This document shows positions 11,373-22,965 of a DNA stretch of 64,000 bases, piece by piece. The position numbers and the translations under genes are program-made. Origin of the DNA: Cryptomeria japonica (lineage: Eukaryota > Streptophyta > Pinopsida > Cupressales > Cupressaceae); the NCBI RefSeq assembly GCF_030272615.1, contig NC_081414.1, positions 340,610,502 through 340,674,501 of the forward strand, read 5' to 3'. Below the pieces are notes generated by a model. The model saw only the letters and a list, made by a program, of their open reading frames with translations, ran no database searches and was not told where the DNA came from. Numbering within the stretch: position 1 is the stretch's first letter; the number at the start of each line of letters is the position of its first letter.

Positions 11373-13536
11373 CTAGGACTCCAAGTTCTCTTTGAGATAC
11401 TCAAATGTTTCCTTAGGCAAGGGCTTTTTAAAAATATCTGCAATCTGCTCTTTAGTATTCACATAAACCAATTTCACTTCTTTTGCTTCAACATTCTCCT
11501 TTAGAAAATTAAATTTGATAGAAACATGTTTAGTCTTAGAGTGAAATACCGGGTTATTAGATATATCAATTGCTGCCATATTATCACAATAGATAGTTAT
11601 AGGTTCCTTGCATTTTACCTTTATGTTCTTCAACATTTGCTTGATCCATAATACCTGTGTACAATTAGTTGCTGCTGCAACATATTCTAATTCTGCTGTT
11701 GATAGACTTGTATAACTCTGTTTCTTGCTCAACCATGAATTAGTCTGCTGCCAAGAAAAAATGCTCCACCGGTGGTTCTTTTTCCATCATCCACATCTCC
11801 TACCCAATTAGCATTTGTGTATGCACATAAGTCAAAATTTTCATCTCTAGGATACCATAAACCAAGATTTGTAGTGCTTTGTAGGTACCGGAAAATCCTT
11901 TTCACTGCTGATTCATGATTTTCTTTAGGATTACTCTTAAATCTTGAAACAATACATACTACATTCATAATATCAGGTCTTGTTTGTGTCAAATACAGTA
12001 AACCTCCTATCATAGATTTGTATCTAGTCAGATTAATAGGTGTAGATTCATCCTTCAAAGATAATTTATCAGTTCTAGTCATAAGTGTGCTTACTGGTTT
12101 ACAGTTTTCCATGCCAAATTTCTTTAGTAATTCTTTCAAGTACCTTTATACCTTTATCAGTCTGTGAAATCTGCAATCCTAAAAAGAATTTTCTCTCAAA
12201 TCCTAGTCATTTCAAATTCTTGGTGCATTTTTTTTAGAAAAGTCTTTACACAAACCATTTTCTCCTCCAAAGATTATATCATCAACAAAAAATTCAATAA
12301 CCAAGATGTCATCATTAGTCACTTTGTAGTATAGATTATTGTCAACATTACCTTTAGTATAACCAAGCTTCAAAAGATATTTGTCTAATCTAGCATACCA
12401 AGCTCTAGAAGCTTATTTCAATCCATATAAAGGTTTCCTTAAACTGCAAACCATGTCTTTGTTATCTGTCAAAGAAAATCCATCAAGTTACTCAATATAA
12501 ACTTCTTCGTCAAGATCTCCATTTAGAAATGCACATTTAACATCCATTTGATATACTTTATAGTTCTTGTGTGCTGCAAAAGCCAATAGAAGTCTGACTA
12601 CCTCAATTCTAGCTACTGGTGCAAAGGTTTCATTGTAATCGATTCCTTATTTTTGAGAATATCCCTTACACACTAATCTTTCATTGTTTCTGATTACCAT
12701 GCCATCTTCATTAAGTTTATTTTTGAAAACCCATTTAGTTCCAATTATATTTTTGTCTTTATGCTAGAGAACTAATGACCAAGTGTTATTCCTTTCAATT
12801 TGTTCCAATTATCTGATCTTTAGAATGATTCAATCTTACATACCGGGGTGTTTTTACTTCTTGTTGTTCTTCAGTGACTGTTGAATCTCCAGATGATGCC
12901 AGTGTAACTAGATCACCATTTTGTACTGGTGTATTCATAATAGGTTCACTTGTGATTATCTCTATTGCCAGTTCAAAGTATATGTACCTTGAATTTACTC
13001 TAAATTGTTCATCAATCTTCACATTTGCACTCTCAACAATTGTCTGCAATCTCTTGTTAAAACATCTATATGCCTTTCTCTTAGATGAATAACCAAGAAA
13101 TATTCCTTCATCACTTCTAGGATCAAATTTGCCAATATACTCATCTCTTCTAATATAGCATTTACTTCTAAAGATTATGAAATATTTAAGTGTAGGAGTA
13201 TTACCAAACAATAGTTCATGTGGGGTCTCACCAGTTTCTCCTCTGATCTGAACTCTATTGAATGTATAAACAGTTGTATTGACTACTTCTCTCCAGTATA
13301 TATGAGGTAGATTTGCTTATGATATCATACTTCTAGCTGCATCCAAAATAGTTTTGTTTTTCCTTTCCACAACTCCATTCTACTGGGGTGTCCAGGGTGC
13401 TGACAACTGTCTTTTGATCCCATTCACTTCACATAATGTATTAAATTCCTTAGATGTGAATTCACCTCCTTGATCTAATCTCAAACATTTGATTTTCTTG
13501 TCAGTTTCATTTTCTACCATTACTTTGAATAGTTTG
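11373..13536 (-). pseudogene. Element F pol, second part: integrase C-terminal half, reverse transcriptase, RNase H
   Basis: Minus strand, from 13536 downward. Integrase resumes with CLRLDQGGEF (second catalytic Asp), and the Glu-bearing motif lies just beyond 13380. 13211-12795 encodes the linker with FLGYSSKRKAYRCFN. Reverse transcriptase begins near 12680, with the FVDDIIFGG active site near 12270-12300, and runs with several stops and frameshifts. 12139-11729 gives SMIGGLLYLTQTRPDI, and 11732-11373 gives RNase H ending KPLPKETFEYLKENLES. Domain order is Copia. Many stops are TAG. Confidence 0.88.
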
Positions 13537-14973
13537 TGTAGATAATATCTACGCTTTTGGGGGTTTATGATCAAGGCATTAATGGAAACATGTCAAAATC
13601 AACGCGAAGGAGATTCGAATCGATCAGAGGTGAGGAAAACTAGAAATCCAATTTTTTGGTATTTTATCTATGTTTCAGTGTTTTGCATTTTTGGAGGCCT
13701 TCGAATTAATTTTTGGGGTCAAAACTATTCCCAGTCCCTTAACTCAATAGCCGAAGGCATGTGTTAAGGGACTGAAACTAGATCTTTTGAAGACCTTTCC
13801 AATGACGTAAGCGACTTGAGATTTTGAGCCCCGAGCAGAAAGTTATGATCCTGCCAAGTCAAGACCAGTTTGCTGATGTTCGCAGGGAGTAGGTATGAGC
13901 GCACCACATGTCAGCATGGCATTGTTTCTCATAGGCCCATGGCTTCACACTCTCCCAAAGGCACGTGGGGGTTCCATGTGTTAGCATCGTGGGGTGTTCA
14001 ATGATGGTGAAGGGAGAGAGGGCTGCAAGAGCTCTGCCCGCATGCGCATGGACCGAGAAAGTGTGGGCCTGGAGATTTTTTGAGCCTGGGGAGATTTCAA
14101 AAGCGTGCCATTGTTTCTTTTAAAAGCGAAAGGTAGTGGGAGGCATCGTGTAGTGAAACCAGAGGGCTCGAATGAAGGAAAAGCAAAAGCCTGCATGATC
14201 TAGCGGTTGCAATAGAGAAAGGGAATTTCCAGGTGGCATCCATGCTGCGCACATGAAAGGGAAACAATGATTATAATTTGGATGCCTGCAACAACCTCCT
14301 TGATGATAATGGACACGTAGTGGGCATGCAAAAGCCCATTTGGCTATTGAAATCACTGTTTCAGATCAAAGCTATTTTCATTATATAATCATGTGGGCAC
14401 ATTGTAAATGGGGTTCAAAACTTTTATCTAAAAAGATATAGTCAAGTTTCTAGATAGGACTGTAACCTTTTAGCTGTGATTGTATTTATGAAGAGGGGAT
14501 AATCAAATTGTGCTCGTGGCCTCTCTGATGACTATTCTTCAGTATGATTTGACAGTTTTTTATGCATCCTTGCAATTCTGACATAACTTTAGAAATATAT
14601 GCCTCATACTCTGTCGATTAAACTATGTTTTGCACTTGTTATCTAGTGGATGCGTGGTGTGTATTGCTTTATGTTGAAAGGAATTTTGGTTATGTCTTGA
14701 TTATGGTTATGTCTGGGCATGTAGATTGTTGAACGGGCCTCTGAATAACATGTATGTGAAGTTCTCTATGCCCCTTATTGCATCAAAATCAGTTCGGCAC
14801 ATAGCTTTAAAATAGTTTTGTTTTCAGTGTTCATTTCTTTCCCTTTTCTCCCCCTAAGTGAATGAAGAGCCGACTTCTAAAATCCTAGAGGTCACTCAGT
14901 GAAAACGCACAGGTCCCCTATCACTAAGTTTCCCATAAGGTTGTAGTCCTCAAAGCAATTTTAGTGGTCAATA
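13537..14973. repeat. Element H left LTR (1437 bp)
   Basis: Direct repeat of 17203-18643 with scattered single-base differences. Contains a TATATAA near 14382 and 'gcctctctgatgactattc' shared with the other copy. ORFs in it (13981-14356 and the matching 17525-17863) are overlapping shadows with no domain. Confidence 0.85.
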
Positions 14974-15216
14974 GTTCTTTTTCTGGCATGCGCGGTGGGA
15001 CTGAATTTCGTGAGCTTTATATCACTCGCTGGAGATTTGGTGCATTCTTCTATGTTTTTAGCCTTAAAGAGGTATTCTGCAAGCACCTAGAGACTCTATA
15101 GGTTCAAATCATTTGAGTGATTCTAATTGGCATGTACCCGATTCTCTATTTTGAGCAGACCTTTTCTTTTGTTTAAAACATCATCTACAGATCCTCTATT
15201 TTCTTAATGCTTTATT
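14974..15216. other. Element H left internal spacer
   Basis: On the minus strand AGAAAAAGAAC touches the LTR and could be the polypurine tract. On the plus strand TGGCATGCGCGGTGGGAC lies ten bases inside and is a weaker primer-site candidate. No ORF. Confidence 0.45.
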
Positions 15217-16635
15217 ATGGAAGGATATTATGAATGGTGCACGTTTCCACGTCCTTTCCATGAAAATGCAAGCATTTCACCTACCTATCAACAATACCAA
15301 GCTGGCTACGCTTCCAATTTTGCTTTGTATTCCCCTGCTACAACAAGTCATGGGCAATTTCCTAATGCTTTCCTCCCACCCACCCCTACACAACCTTTTT
15401 GGCAGCCTACATATGCTTACCAGTAGCCAAAAGAGGCTTATTATATCTCCCATCAACATGTCAACCCCTTCCCTGAGCATCAAAATGTGCCAAGCTTGGA
15501 GAATGTTAGCATCGGAGTAATAATGACGAATTTCCAAGAACAGTTGAAGGCTATTGATTTGGAGCAAGAATATTGCCTACAACAAGATCAACTTTCTTAC
15601 CAAGCCCAACTTCAGTAGCAACAGATAGAGGCACGAAGAAAACAACAAGAGCAGTTCCTTGCCATGCAAGTTTCTGCTAGGGAAGAAGAGATCAGATGAC
15701 TAGCGATTATGGAAGAGAAGCTCATGCGAGAAGGGAGATCTGCCACCAGTGGAGCTCCCAAATTTGAAACCCCAAGCACCATTTAGGGGATGCCTCCTAA
15801 CAAGCCCCCTTGATCTATTTTGCAAAAACCCTTTCCCCCTTAGCTCCCCGTTCCTGATACCATTTCACTCTTCAAGGGTGGACCTATTGTTTGGAGGGCT
15901 GATTGGTCTCATGAACAGATGAAATAAGAGGAGAGTTTTGCTGGTTGTGAGCTTCTATATGCTTGCAAGGTTGAAGAATCACCCTTAGGACCAAAATAAA
16001 ATGAAGGTGAGCAACTGCAACAACAAGTCATCAACCAGATAAGGGAGTAAAATGAAGGAGGGGATTTATTCCTCTCATTTGATGAACTTCCTTGCTTTGA
16101 TGGCTATGAGGAAGAGGAATTTTGCATTTCTACAATAGAAGAAGTTTTAAAGAAGCAAGCAGATGTTGAAGAGCATGGTGGATCCCATGAATATGAGGAA
16201 GCTCATGAGGTTGGATAGGAGGAGGAGTTTGATGCTTCCATACATTGCCATGAGGACTATCACGAAGCATGGGTGATCTCTGTCATGGAAGGAAGCAGAG
16301 AGGAGATTGATGAAGACCTATTTTGGGATAAGTTAGAAGCCTTCTGCTCATCTATTGACATGAAGCCACCATCTCTTGAGCTAGAAGAGTACGAGAAGCA
16401 ACAACAATAGGAGAAGGTTCCCATTCTAGTGGATGAGCCATCAGGTTTGAACCTTGTTAGTCAACAAGATTTGGAGGAAGTAGATAATGATTACAATTCC
16501 AATTATGATTGCCTGGACTTGCTACTCTCACAAGGATGCCTCGTTTGGCATCTAGCTCAACTAGAGAACTGCAAGTCACCCCTGGTCATGCTTACCTCTA
16601 AGCATGAAGATGAGCACCAAGGACAACAGGTTTAG
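15217..16635 (+). pseudogene. Element H ORF: Gln/Glu-rich protein of unknown function, one frame with about 11 stops
   Basis: A 473-codon frame from ATG 15217 to TAG at 16633-16635 without a frameshift. The N-terminus (MEGYYEWCTFPRPFHENAS) is Tyr/Pro/Gln-rich, residues about 105-170 are a Gln/Glu coiled coil (LEQEYCLQQDQLSYQAQLQ), and the C-terminal half is acidic with EEEEF and DNDYNSNYDCLDLLL. Every internal stop can come from Gln or Arg codons by C-to-T change (CAG, CAA, CGA), which fits decay of a once-translated frame under cytosine methylation. I do not recognise the family. If H has minus-strand polarity, this is an antisense ORF comparable in position to the antisense gene of element D. 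Confidence 0.6.
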
Positions 16636-17178
16636 CCCGCCCATTCACTACAAGAAGAAACCAGTCAAGGATGGGCAAGATTCTTTGTTCCTGATCTGTG
16701 GGAGGCATTCCAACACCTTGTTGGATGCTTATTGTTTTTCCCTTTATGGTTGCTTGTCCAGGAACATGTGAAGCATCAGAAATTGGTCAGAAAGGGAAGT
16801 TATTTTGATAGGCCAGTTAATGGCTTTGTTTGATTTCCTTACAGAGTTCGGAGATCATGTAAATAATAGTTAGATGTTTTTTCTTTCCAAGAAGTGCACC
16901 TACACATGCTGCATTCTCCTTAAGAGAATGCATTCTTTAGTTTTTGGTTTTCCTCCAAGTGCAATAGTGCACATGTTTTGTGGATCCTTTTTGTGACTCT
17001 ATTCCCAATGGACAGCTAAGGCTTCCAGTTTGACATTTGTGTGCCCTTATGATTCATCATTGAGAGATGATTTGAGATATCTGGAAAGAATCAGTAAGGT
17101 GGAAGCTCCCTTTTGGCATGAATAAGGCATTCTGGTCTGCGAAACTAGAGATTTTGGGTTCAAACCTCTACAGGCAGA
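16636..17178. other. Element H right internal spacer
   Basis: No ORF. Near 17150-17180 'gggttcaaacctctacaggcagagg' looks like a tRNA T-arm with B box, but no cloverleaf can be formed around it. Confidence 0.45.
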
Positions 17179-17197
17179 GGTCCCCTGTGAGTCACCA
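17179..17197 (-). promoter_or_regulatory. Candidate primer-binding site of element H
   Basis: Minus-strand TGGTGACTCACAGGGGACC, five bases after the LTR end TCTACA. It resembles the TGGTGACTC-type sites of Tat/Ogre elements. The matching tRNA needs a search. Confidence 0.55.
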
Positions 17198-17202
17198 AGA
17201 AC

Positions 17203-18643
17203 TGTAGATAATATCTACGCTTTTGGGGTTTTATGATCAAGGCATTGATGGAAACATGTCAAAATCAGCTCAAAGGAGATCCAGACTGATCAAAGGTGAG
17301 GAAAACCGGAAATCCAATTTTTTGGTATTTTGTCTATGTTTCAGTGTTTTGCATTTTCAGAGGCCTTCAGAGCAATATTTGGGGTCAAAACTATTCCCGG
17401 TCCCTTAACTCAATAGCTAAAGGCACGTGTTAAGGGATTGAAACTAGATATTTTGAACACCTTTCCAACGACGTAAGCAGCTTGATATTTTGAGCCCCGA
17501 GCGAAAAGTTATGATCCCGCCAAGTCAAGACCAGTTTGCTGATGTTCGTGGGGAGTAGGTACAAGTGCACCACATGTCAGCATGGTGTTGTTTCTCATAG
17601 GCTTGCGGCTTCACACTCTCCCAAAGGCATGCGGGGGTGCCACATGTTAGCACCATGGGGTGTTCAACAATGGCGAAGGGAGAGAGGGCTCCAAGAGCTC
17701 CGCCTGCGTGCCGTGTGGACCGACAAAGTGTGGGCCCAAAGATTTTTTGAGCTCGAGGAGATTTCAAAAGTGTGCCATTATTTCTTTCAAGGGTGAAAGG
17801 CCATGGGAGGTGTTGTGCAGTGAAACCAGAGGGCATGATTGAAAGAAAAGCAAAAGCCTGCATGATCTAGTGTTTGCAACAGAGAAAGGGAATTTCCAGG
17901 TGGCATCCATGCCGCGCGCATGAAAGGGAAATAATGATTACAATTTGGATGATTGCAACAACCTCCTTGATGATAATGGACATGCAGTGGGCATGCAAAA
18001 GCCCATTTGGCTACTTTTTAGCTATTTGGTTACTTATTAGCTATTTTTATTATATAAGCCTTCAGGTGCATTGTAAATGGGGTTCAGAAATTTTATCTTA
18101 AAAGATATAGTCAAGTTTCTAGATAGGACTAGAGCCTTTTAGCTATGATTGTATTTATAAAGAGGGGATAATCAAATTGTGCCTGTGGCCTCTCTGATGA
18201 CTATTTTTCAGTATGCTTTAATAGTTTTCTATGCATCCTTACAATTTTGACATAACTTTAGAAATATATGCCTAATACTCTATCGATTAAACTATGTTTT
18301 GCACTTGTTATCTAGTGGATGTGTGGTGTGTATTGCTTTATGTTGAAAGGAATTTTGGTTATGTCTTGATTATGGTTCTGTCTGGGCACATAGATTGTTG
18401 AATGGGCCTCAGAATAACATGTATGTGAAGTTCTCTATGCCCCTTATTGCATCAAAATTAGTTCGGCACATCGCTTTCGAATAGTTTTGCTTTCAGTGTT
18501 CATTTCTTTCTCTTTTCTCCCCCCTGAGTGAATGAAGAGCTGACTTCTAAAATCTCGAAGGTCACTCAATGAAAATGCGCAGGTCCCCCGTCACTGAGTT
18601 TCTCATAAGGTTGTAGTCCTCAAAGCAATTTTAGTGGTCAATA
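17203..18643. repeat. Element H right LTR (1441 bp)
   Basis: Direct repeat of 13537-14973. Ends GGTCAATA, followed by the GTTTG duplication and the resumed F integrase. A TATATAAG lies near 18049. Confidence 0.85.
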
Positions 18644-18648
18644 GTTTG

Positions 18649-19046
18649 AATTTCCCAAATGGTTCAGATTTTTCTTTGAGAAAAGTAACCCAACACATTC
18701 TAGAATAGTCATCAATGATTAGCATAAAATATCTATCGCCTTGTATACTTCTAGTTCTTGTTGGACCACATAAATCAATATGAATTAACTCAAGAACATT
18801 GTTAGACTTCTCTAGAATACTCTTGAAAGTTGCTCAAACTTTCTTTCCAAATTGACATTCCTTACATACCGGATTGTGAGGTTTAACAATCTTAGGTAAA
18901 TCTCTAACAACCTTAGTAGTATTGATTTTCACAATGCAATCAAAATTTACATGACAAAGTCTCTTATGTCATAACCAACTTTCATCAATATGTTCAATCA
19001 AACATGCTTTATCATTATTTTTCAAATGAAAGATATTACCTCTAGT
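18649..19046 (-). pseudogene. Element F integrase N-terminal half
   Basis: Minus strand, continuing the 476-codon gag-protease frame past a TAG stop. Contains LCHVNFDCIVKIN and NPVCKECQFGKK-type text (zinc-binding region) and HIDLCGPTRTRSIQGDRYFM with the first catalytic Asp, then DDYSRMCWVTFL. It is cut at 18649 by H and continues at 13536. Confidence 0.85.
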
Positions 19047-20477
19047 CTAATTATCGGTTGCAATTTCCAAACGAGTTCTATTTAAGATTTTGCATTTACC
19101 ATTCTTGAATTGTAACTGAAATCCTTTCTCAACTAATTGACCAACACTCAAAAGATTATGCTTCAAACCTTCAACATAGTAAACATTATCAGTATTGTGC
19201 TTACCATCAAAAGATATAGTTTCTTTTCCTTTGATCAAGCAAGCTTTATCATCTCCAAATCTTACTAGACCTGCATTGTAATCCTGAAAGGTTAAGAATT
19301 TACTCGTATCACTAGTCATATGATGTGAACATCCTGATTCAATAATCCATTCTTCCTTATCTTTAACTTTAGCTCTCAAGGATTGCTCTACCGGTTGAAT
19401 AATAGGTGCCGATTGATCTTCTATTATAGCAACAAAATCCCATCCATTGTCTACCGGATCCTCATCATAATCATCAGTAACTCCTTCATCAGTATAATAA
19501 CAAGATTTATCTCTATTCTTCTTAAACTTGTATTTTTGATAGTCAGGGTTAGTCTTATATGTTCTTTTAGCTTCTTCTCTTAATCTTGCATGTCTATCAG
19601 GACATCTAGATTCCATATGACCAATCTTATTACAATTAAAACATTTAAAGGGTGATTTACCTTCATACTTACTTCCAATTAGACCTTTAGGCATTTTCCT
19701 TGCAAATAGTGCTTCAAGTTCTTCAAGTTCTTCATTTTCTCTCCTACTTTCTTCAAGTTCTCTTGCATAGAAGGCTTTCAAATCAGATTTATCATGTGAT
19801 GATGATGATGATGTTGTAGTTGATGATGATGCCTTAAAAGCTAGATCTATCTTGATAGTAGTAACAAGACCAAATTCCTCAAGCTCAAAAGATGAAAGTT
19901 TTCCAACCAAAGTGTCTCTAGATACTGATGCATTAGACATAGTTCTTAATTCATTTATAGCAGTAACTTTCATTTTATATTCCGGTGTCAAAGCTCTTAA
20001 AACTTTAGAAACAATCTCATCTTCACTTAAGGTTCCTCCACAACATTGTATACCCAAAACAATTTCATTTACTCTTTCCATAAAAATAGAAATTCTTTCT
20101 TCTTCTTCCATTTTCAGACTTTCATACCTGACCCGGAAGCATTCCACTTTTACAATTTTGACTGTGGAATCTCCTTCATTCAATGTTTCTAGTTTGTCCC
20201 AAATATCTTTAGTAATAGATCTATCTGACAATCCCATGACTTGCTGATCTGACAATGTGCTCAAAAGTGCTTCTCTTGCTTTGTAATCATTTTCCTCATC
20301 TTTAGCCAAGTTAGATGGAATAGGTTGACCTTGAGTAGAAGCAGTATAGCCATTCTTTGTAACATTCCATATGTCCTTTCCAATGCAATTCAAGTGTGTC
20401 TCCATCCTGATCTTCCCTATGCCATAGTTAGTTCCATCAAGTTTTAGACTGTCCTTCCTGAAATAGTTAGAAGACAT
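19047..20477 (-). pseudogene. Element F gag-protease, 476 codons, longest open Copia frame in the window
   Basis: Starts MSSNYFRKDSLKLDGTNYGI, the usual N-terminus of Copia Gag of the UBN2 type. ERVNEIVLGIQCCGG lies near residues 130-145, a Ser-rich and acidic linker near 225-265, the CCHC knuckle CFNCNKIGHMESRC near residues 279-292, and the protease motif WIIESGCSHHMTSD near 380-393. The expected D-S-G of the aspartic protease is E-S-G, so the catalytic Asp is replaced by Glu. YVEGLKHNLLSVGQL marks the protease C-terminal part. A TAG ends the frame, where CAG would continue into integrase. Gag packages the RNA and the protease would process the polyprotein. Confidence 0.9.
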
Positions 20478-20519
20478 TGGATCTCCTAAAGCTATTAAAC
20501 TTCTACAAAAAGAGGGCTA

Positions 20520-20532
20520 GGCTATGATACCA
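20520..20532 (-). promoter_or_regulatory. Element F primer-binding site (initiator tRNA-Met)
   Basis: Minus-strand TGGTATCATAGCC, two bases from the LTR end, one mismatch to the standard site. Confidence 0.85.
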
Positions 20533-20534
20533 AT

Positions 20535-21589
20535 TGTTAGGTCCCAGAGACAACTGAGAGGCAGGGGGTGAATCAGTTGTCCAATAAATTCAACTAAAAT
20601 TAACTTAACCAAAACTTAATACTTAATATCGGTAAACCAAACTCTATGCCAGTAGGCAGTCTTAACAGTTAATTGCAATACCGGTAAAGATTAATGTATG
20701 AAATAGAAAGACAATAACATCCACAACACATAACACAAATGTTTGTATGTGGAAACCCTGTAAGGGGAAAAACCATGGTGGGAAGCCTTACCCACATTCA
20801 AATGATACTACTGTAGATAGTATGTGTTTACAATATAGATTCTACACATGCAAACCACCTGCCTAGAGCTCACTGCTCAATCACAAAATGAGAGTCACGC
20901 TGACTACAATTGGATGGTTAAATCCAATGATAATGTACTGCACAAAATAGCATCTTCATATGTTGGATTTAGTACCGATTTAGTTTTGATTGCCTCCATA
21001 AGATCCTTCCTTCAACCTTCAAATGATTTCTATGTGAATAGCTCTTCTTATTTTCGAATATACCTTATTGCAATCCTTTTCACATTTTCACTTCGATCTC
21101 ACAAATGAGATCTTACATTTATACCATAACCTAAGACCAATTGAATAGGTTGGCTCACTAAAAGATATTACAAAATCAATTACAAGTAAATCAATATCTG
21201 ATGCATGATGTCGACTCGATGTATTTACAATAATAATAAACAATCTCTATAACATGTTGTGCTGATTTGGAGTACATATATTTGTCGGTGCTTATCTTGG
21301 ATCTATTTGCTAGTAACAACAAATATGCAAACCCGAATAAACAATTAACCAAATCGTCAAAACCAAGTGATCAAATAATGTCTTTGACATAACCAAGTAG
21401 TCTCCAAGTCATTCTAAGTGTCGGTGAACAATATAATCTGTCAGTGAACCAAATACCAATGACTTTGCATAAGTCTCTGACTTGCTGGTGAACATAACCA
21501 AAATCTCCAAGTGCTGATAAGTGTTGACAAGCGATGACAAGTGTTGACATCAATGACAAAACCACATTAACATATCCAAAATGCCAACA
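20535..21589 (-). repeat. Element F 5' LTR (1055 bp)
   Basis: TGTTAGGTCC...ATGCCAACA on the plus strand. Holds a perfect 9-bp hairpin, GACAACTGA (20549-20557) and TCAGTTGTC (20573-20581), around the C-rich loop. The ORF at 20848-21108 is not a gene. Confidence 0.9.
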
Positions 21590-21594
21590 ATTAA

Positions 21595-22104
21595 TTCTTC
21601 CAATTTCATTAATTATTCTAATTTCATTTAAATTCATTTATTCTTCTAATTCAAATTCTAATTCTAATTTTATTTATTCTTCTAGTTTCTAATTTCATTT
21701 ATTCTTCCAAATTCAAATACATGTCCATGATTTAAAAAATCAAATTGAAAATAAAAGTCAAGTTCTCAATATATTCAAATACCAAATTGAATTTAAAATA
21801 AATTCAATATTTGAATTAAATCTCATGCAAAGATTAAATTGAAAATTAAAGTTAAAGTGCAAGCACATGCTAAATTAATTAATTCAATCAATTATATTTT
21901 CAATTCCTATTTTTATCTTTTCGTTAGCTTTTTCTAAATAAAGCTTTCTTTGTCATCAATTAATTTTCCTCCAATCACCCTTTTTCATCTATCAATCAGT
22001 TAACTCATTTATCTATTCAATCTATTTTGTTCCACCCCCAAATCAGTAGTTCAACTATCAATCAACATGTGAGCTCACTTGAGTTCCACCTCTTGATCAA
22101 TCTG
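21595..22104 (+). repeat. Element D 5' LTR, second segment
   Basis: Continues the D LTR after the F insertion. It matches about 51060-51590 of the 3' LTR, including 'tgagttccacctcttgatcaat'. ATCTG at 22100-22104 is the left copy of the G target duplication. Confidence 0.85.
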
Positions 22105-22894
22105 TGTTGGAAAATGCACACTACAATGAGAAATTGTAGGTGATTGAAGGTTTTGTCATTGATGGCAACCTTGCAATCATATGATACCAGCAAGACAAGA
22201 AACCGGCACCGGCACTGACAGACAAACTCTACACTGGCACATAGAACATCGACAGTGAAAGGAAGGACACCGACACCTTGGCTGACCTCTATTATGTTTG
22301 AAATGTATTTTGTAATTAATTGTAAAATCATTGTAAGCCGACATGGTGAGTTTTAATATGACTCATATATGTATGAGATCATTTTGTAATAGGAAATAGG
22401 TTTGATAGGATGTGAGATAAGAAGACCTAATATGTGAATTATAGGTTAAGGGTTTATGTATGTAGCAGAGCTTAAACCGGTACTAGATCTGGCATAGTAG
22501 ATGCTAATCTGAAGCAGTACAAGACATTGGATTAATATAATCCATTTTTGTAAGTTAGTGTGACTTCTTTTGTAATTGAGCAGTGAGCTCTAGGCACTTG
22601 GCCTTCCTACATGTGCAGGTCCCTATTGTAAGATTAATATTCCATTATTGGCCAGTAAGCGAATATTGTGGGTTACAAATCTCACCAAGGTTTTTCCCAA
22701 ACCGGGTTTCCTCATTAAAATATTGTGTTATGGTGTTCTTCTCATGTGGTTGTTGTTATTCTTATTTATTGCATTATTTCTGGTTTATCAGTACATAGTT
22801 TTAATATGTTTTTCATGTTTTAAGTCAAGTAAATTCTTAAACCGGTTAGATACTAATTCACCCCCCCCTCTCAGTATCTTTGGGAATCCTAACA
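22105..22894 (+). repeat. Element G 5' LTR (790 bp)
   Basis: Direct repeat of 27366-28095, with extra bases near 22205-22270 absent in the 3' copy. Hairpin arms 22848-22856 and 22871-22879 (one mismatch). Confidence 0.88.
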
Positions 22895-22896
22895 AT

Positions 22897-22909
22897 TGGT
22901 ATCAAAGCC
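22897..22909 (+). promoter_or_regulatory. Element G primer-binding site (initiator tRNA-Met)
   Basis: TGGTATCAAAGCC, two bases after the LTR. It is followed by TGGTCCTC, also seen after the primer sites of A and E. Confidence 0.85.
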
Positions 22910-22965
22910 TGGTCCTCTATTTTCAAAAGCCTAACAACTTGAGGAAGATCTTGTCACCAGTAGAG

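Larger units (their letters stand above)
13537..18643. mobile_element. Element H: non-autonomous LTR element inside F integrase
   Basis: LTRs 13537-14973 and 17203-18643 (1437 and 1441 bp) enclose 2229 bp. The F integrase frame stops at 13536 and resumes at 18649, and GTTTG flanks both sides (13532-13536 and 18644-18648). On the plus strand the ends read TGTAGATAAT...GGTCAATA, so one end has TA instead of CA. Polarity is uncertain. On the minus strand the right LTR is followed after five bases by TGGTGACTCACAGGGGACC, a Tat/Ogre-like primer site, and AGAAAAAGAAC abuts the other LTR. Yet the only long ORF (15217-16635) is on the plus strand. No gag, protease, RT or integrase is recognisable. 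Confidence 0.8.
9962..21589 (-). mobile_element. Element F: Ty1/Copia retrotransposon inserted in the 5' LTR of D
   Basis: LTRs at 9962-11000 (3') and 20535-21589 (5'), TGTTAGG...CCAACA on the plus strand, flanked by ATTAA at 9957-9961 and 21590-21594. On the minus strand: LTR, primer site, gag, protease, integrase (interrupted by H), reverse transcriptase, RNase H, polypurine tract, LTR. Without H and its duplication it is about 6.5 kb. Frameshifts and stops in integrase and RT make it inactive, but gag-protease is one open frame of 476 codons. Confidence 0.93.

Noticed and set aside
13981-14356. Overlapping ORFs in the H left LTR as a host gene fragment
   Set aside because: The same text is in the right LTR (17525-17863) with shifted frames; LTR sequence.
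17150-17180. Possible tRNA gene (GGTTCAAACC)
   Set aside because: No A box, anticodon arm or acceptor stem around it.
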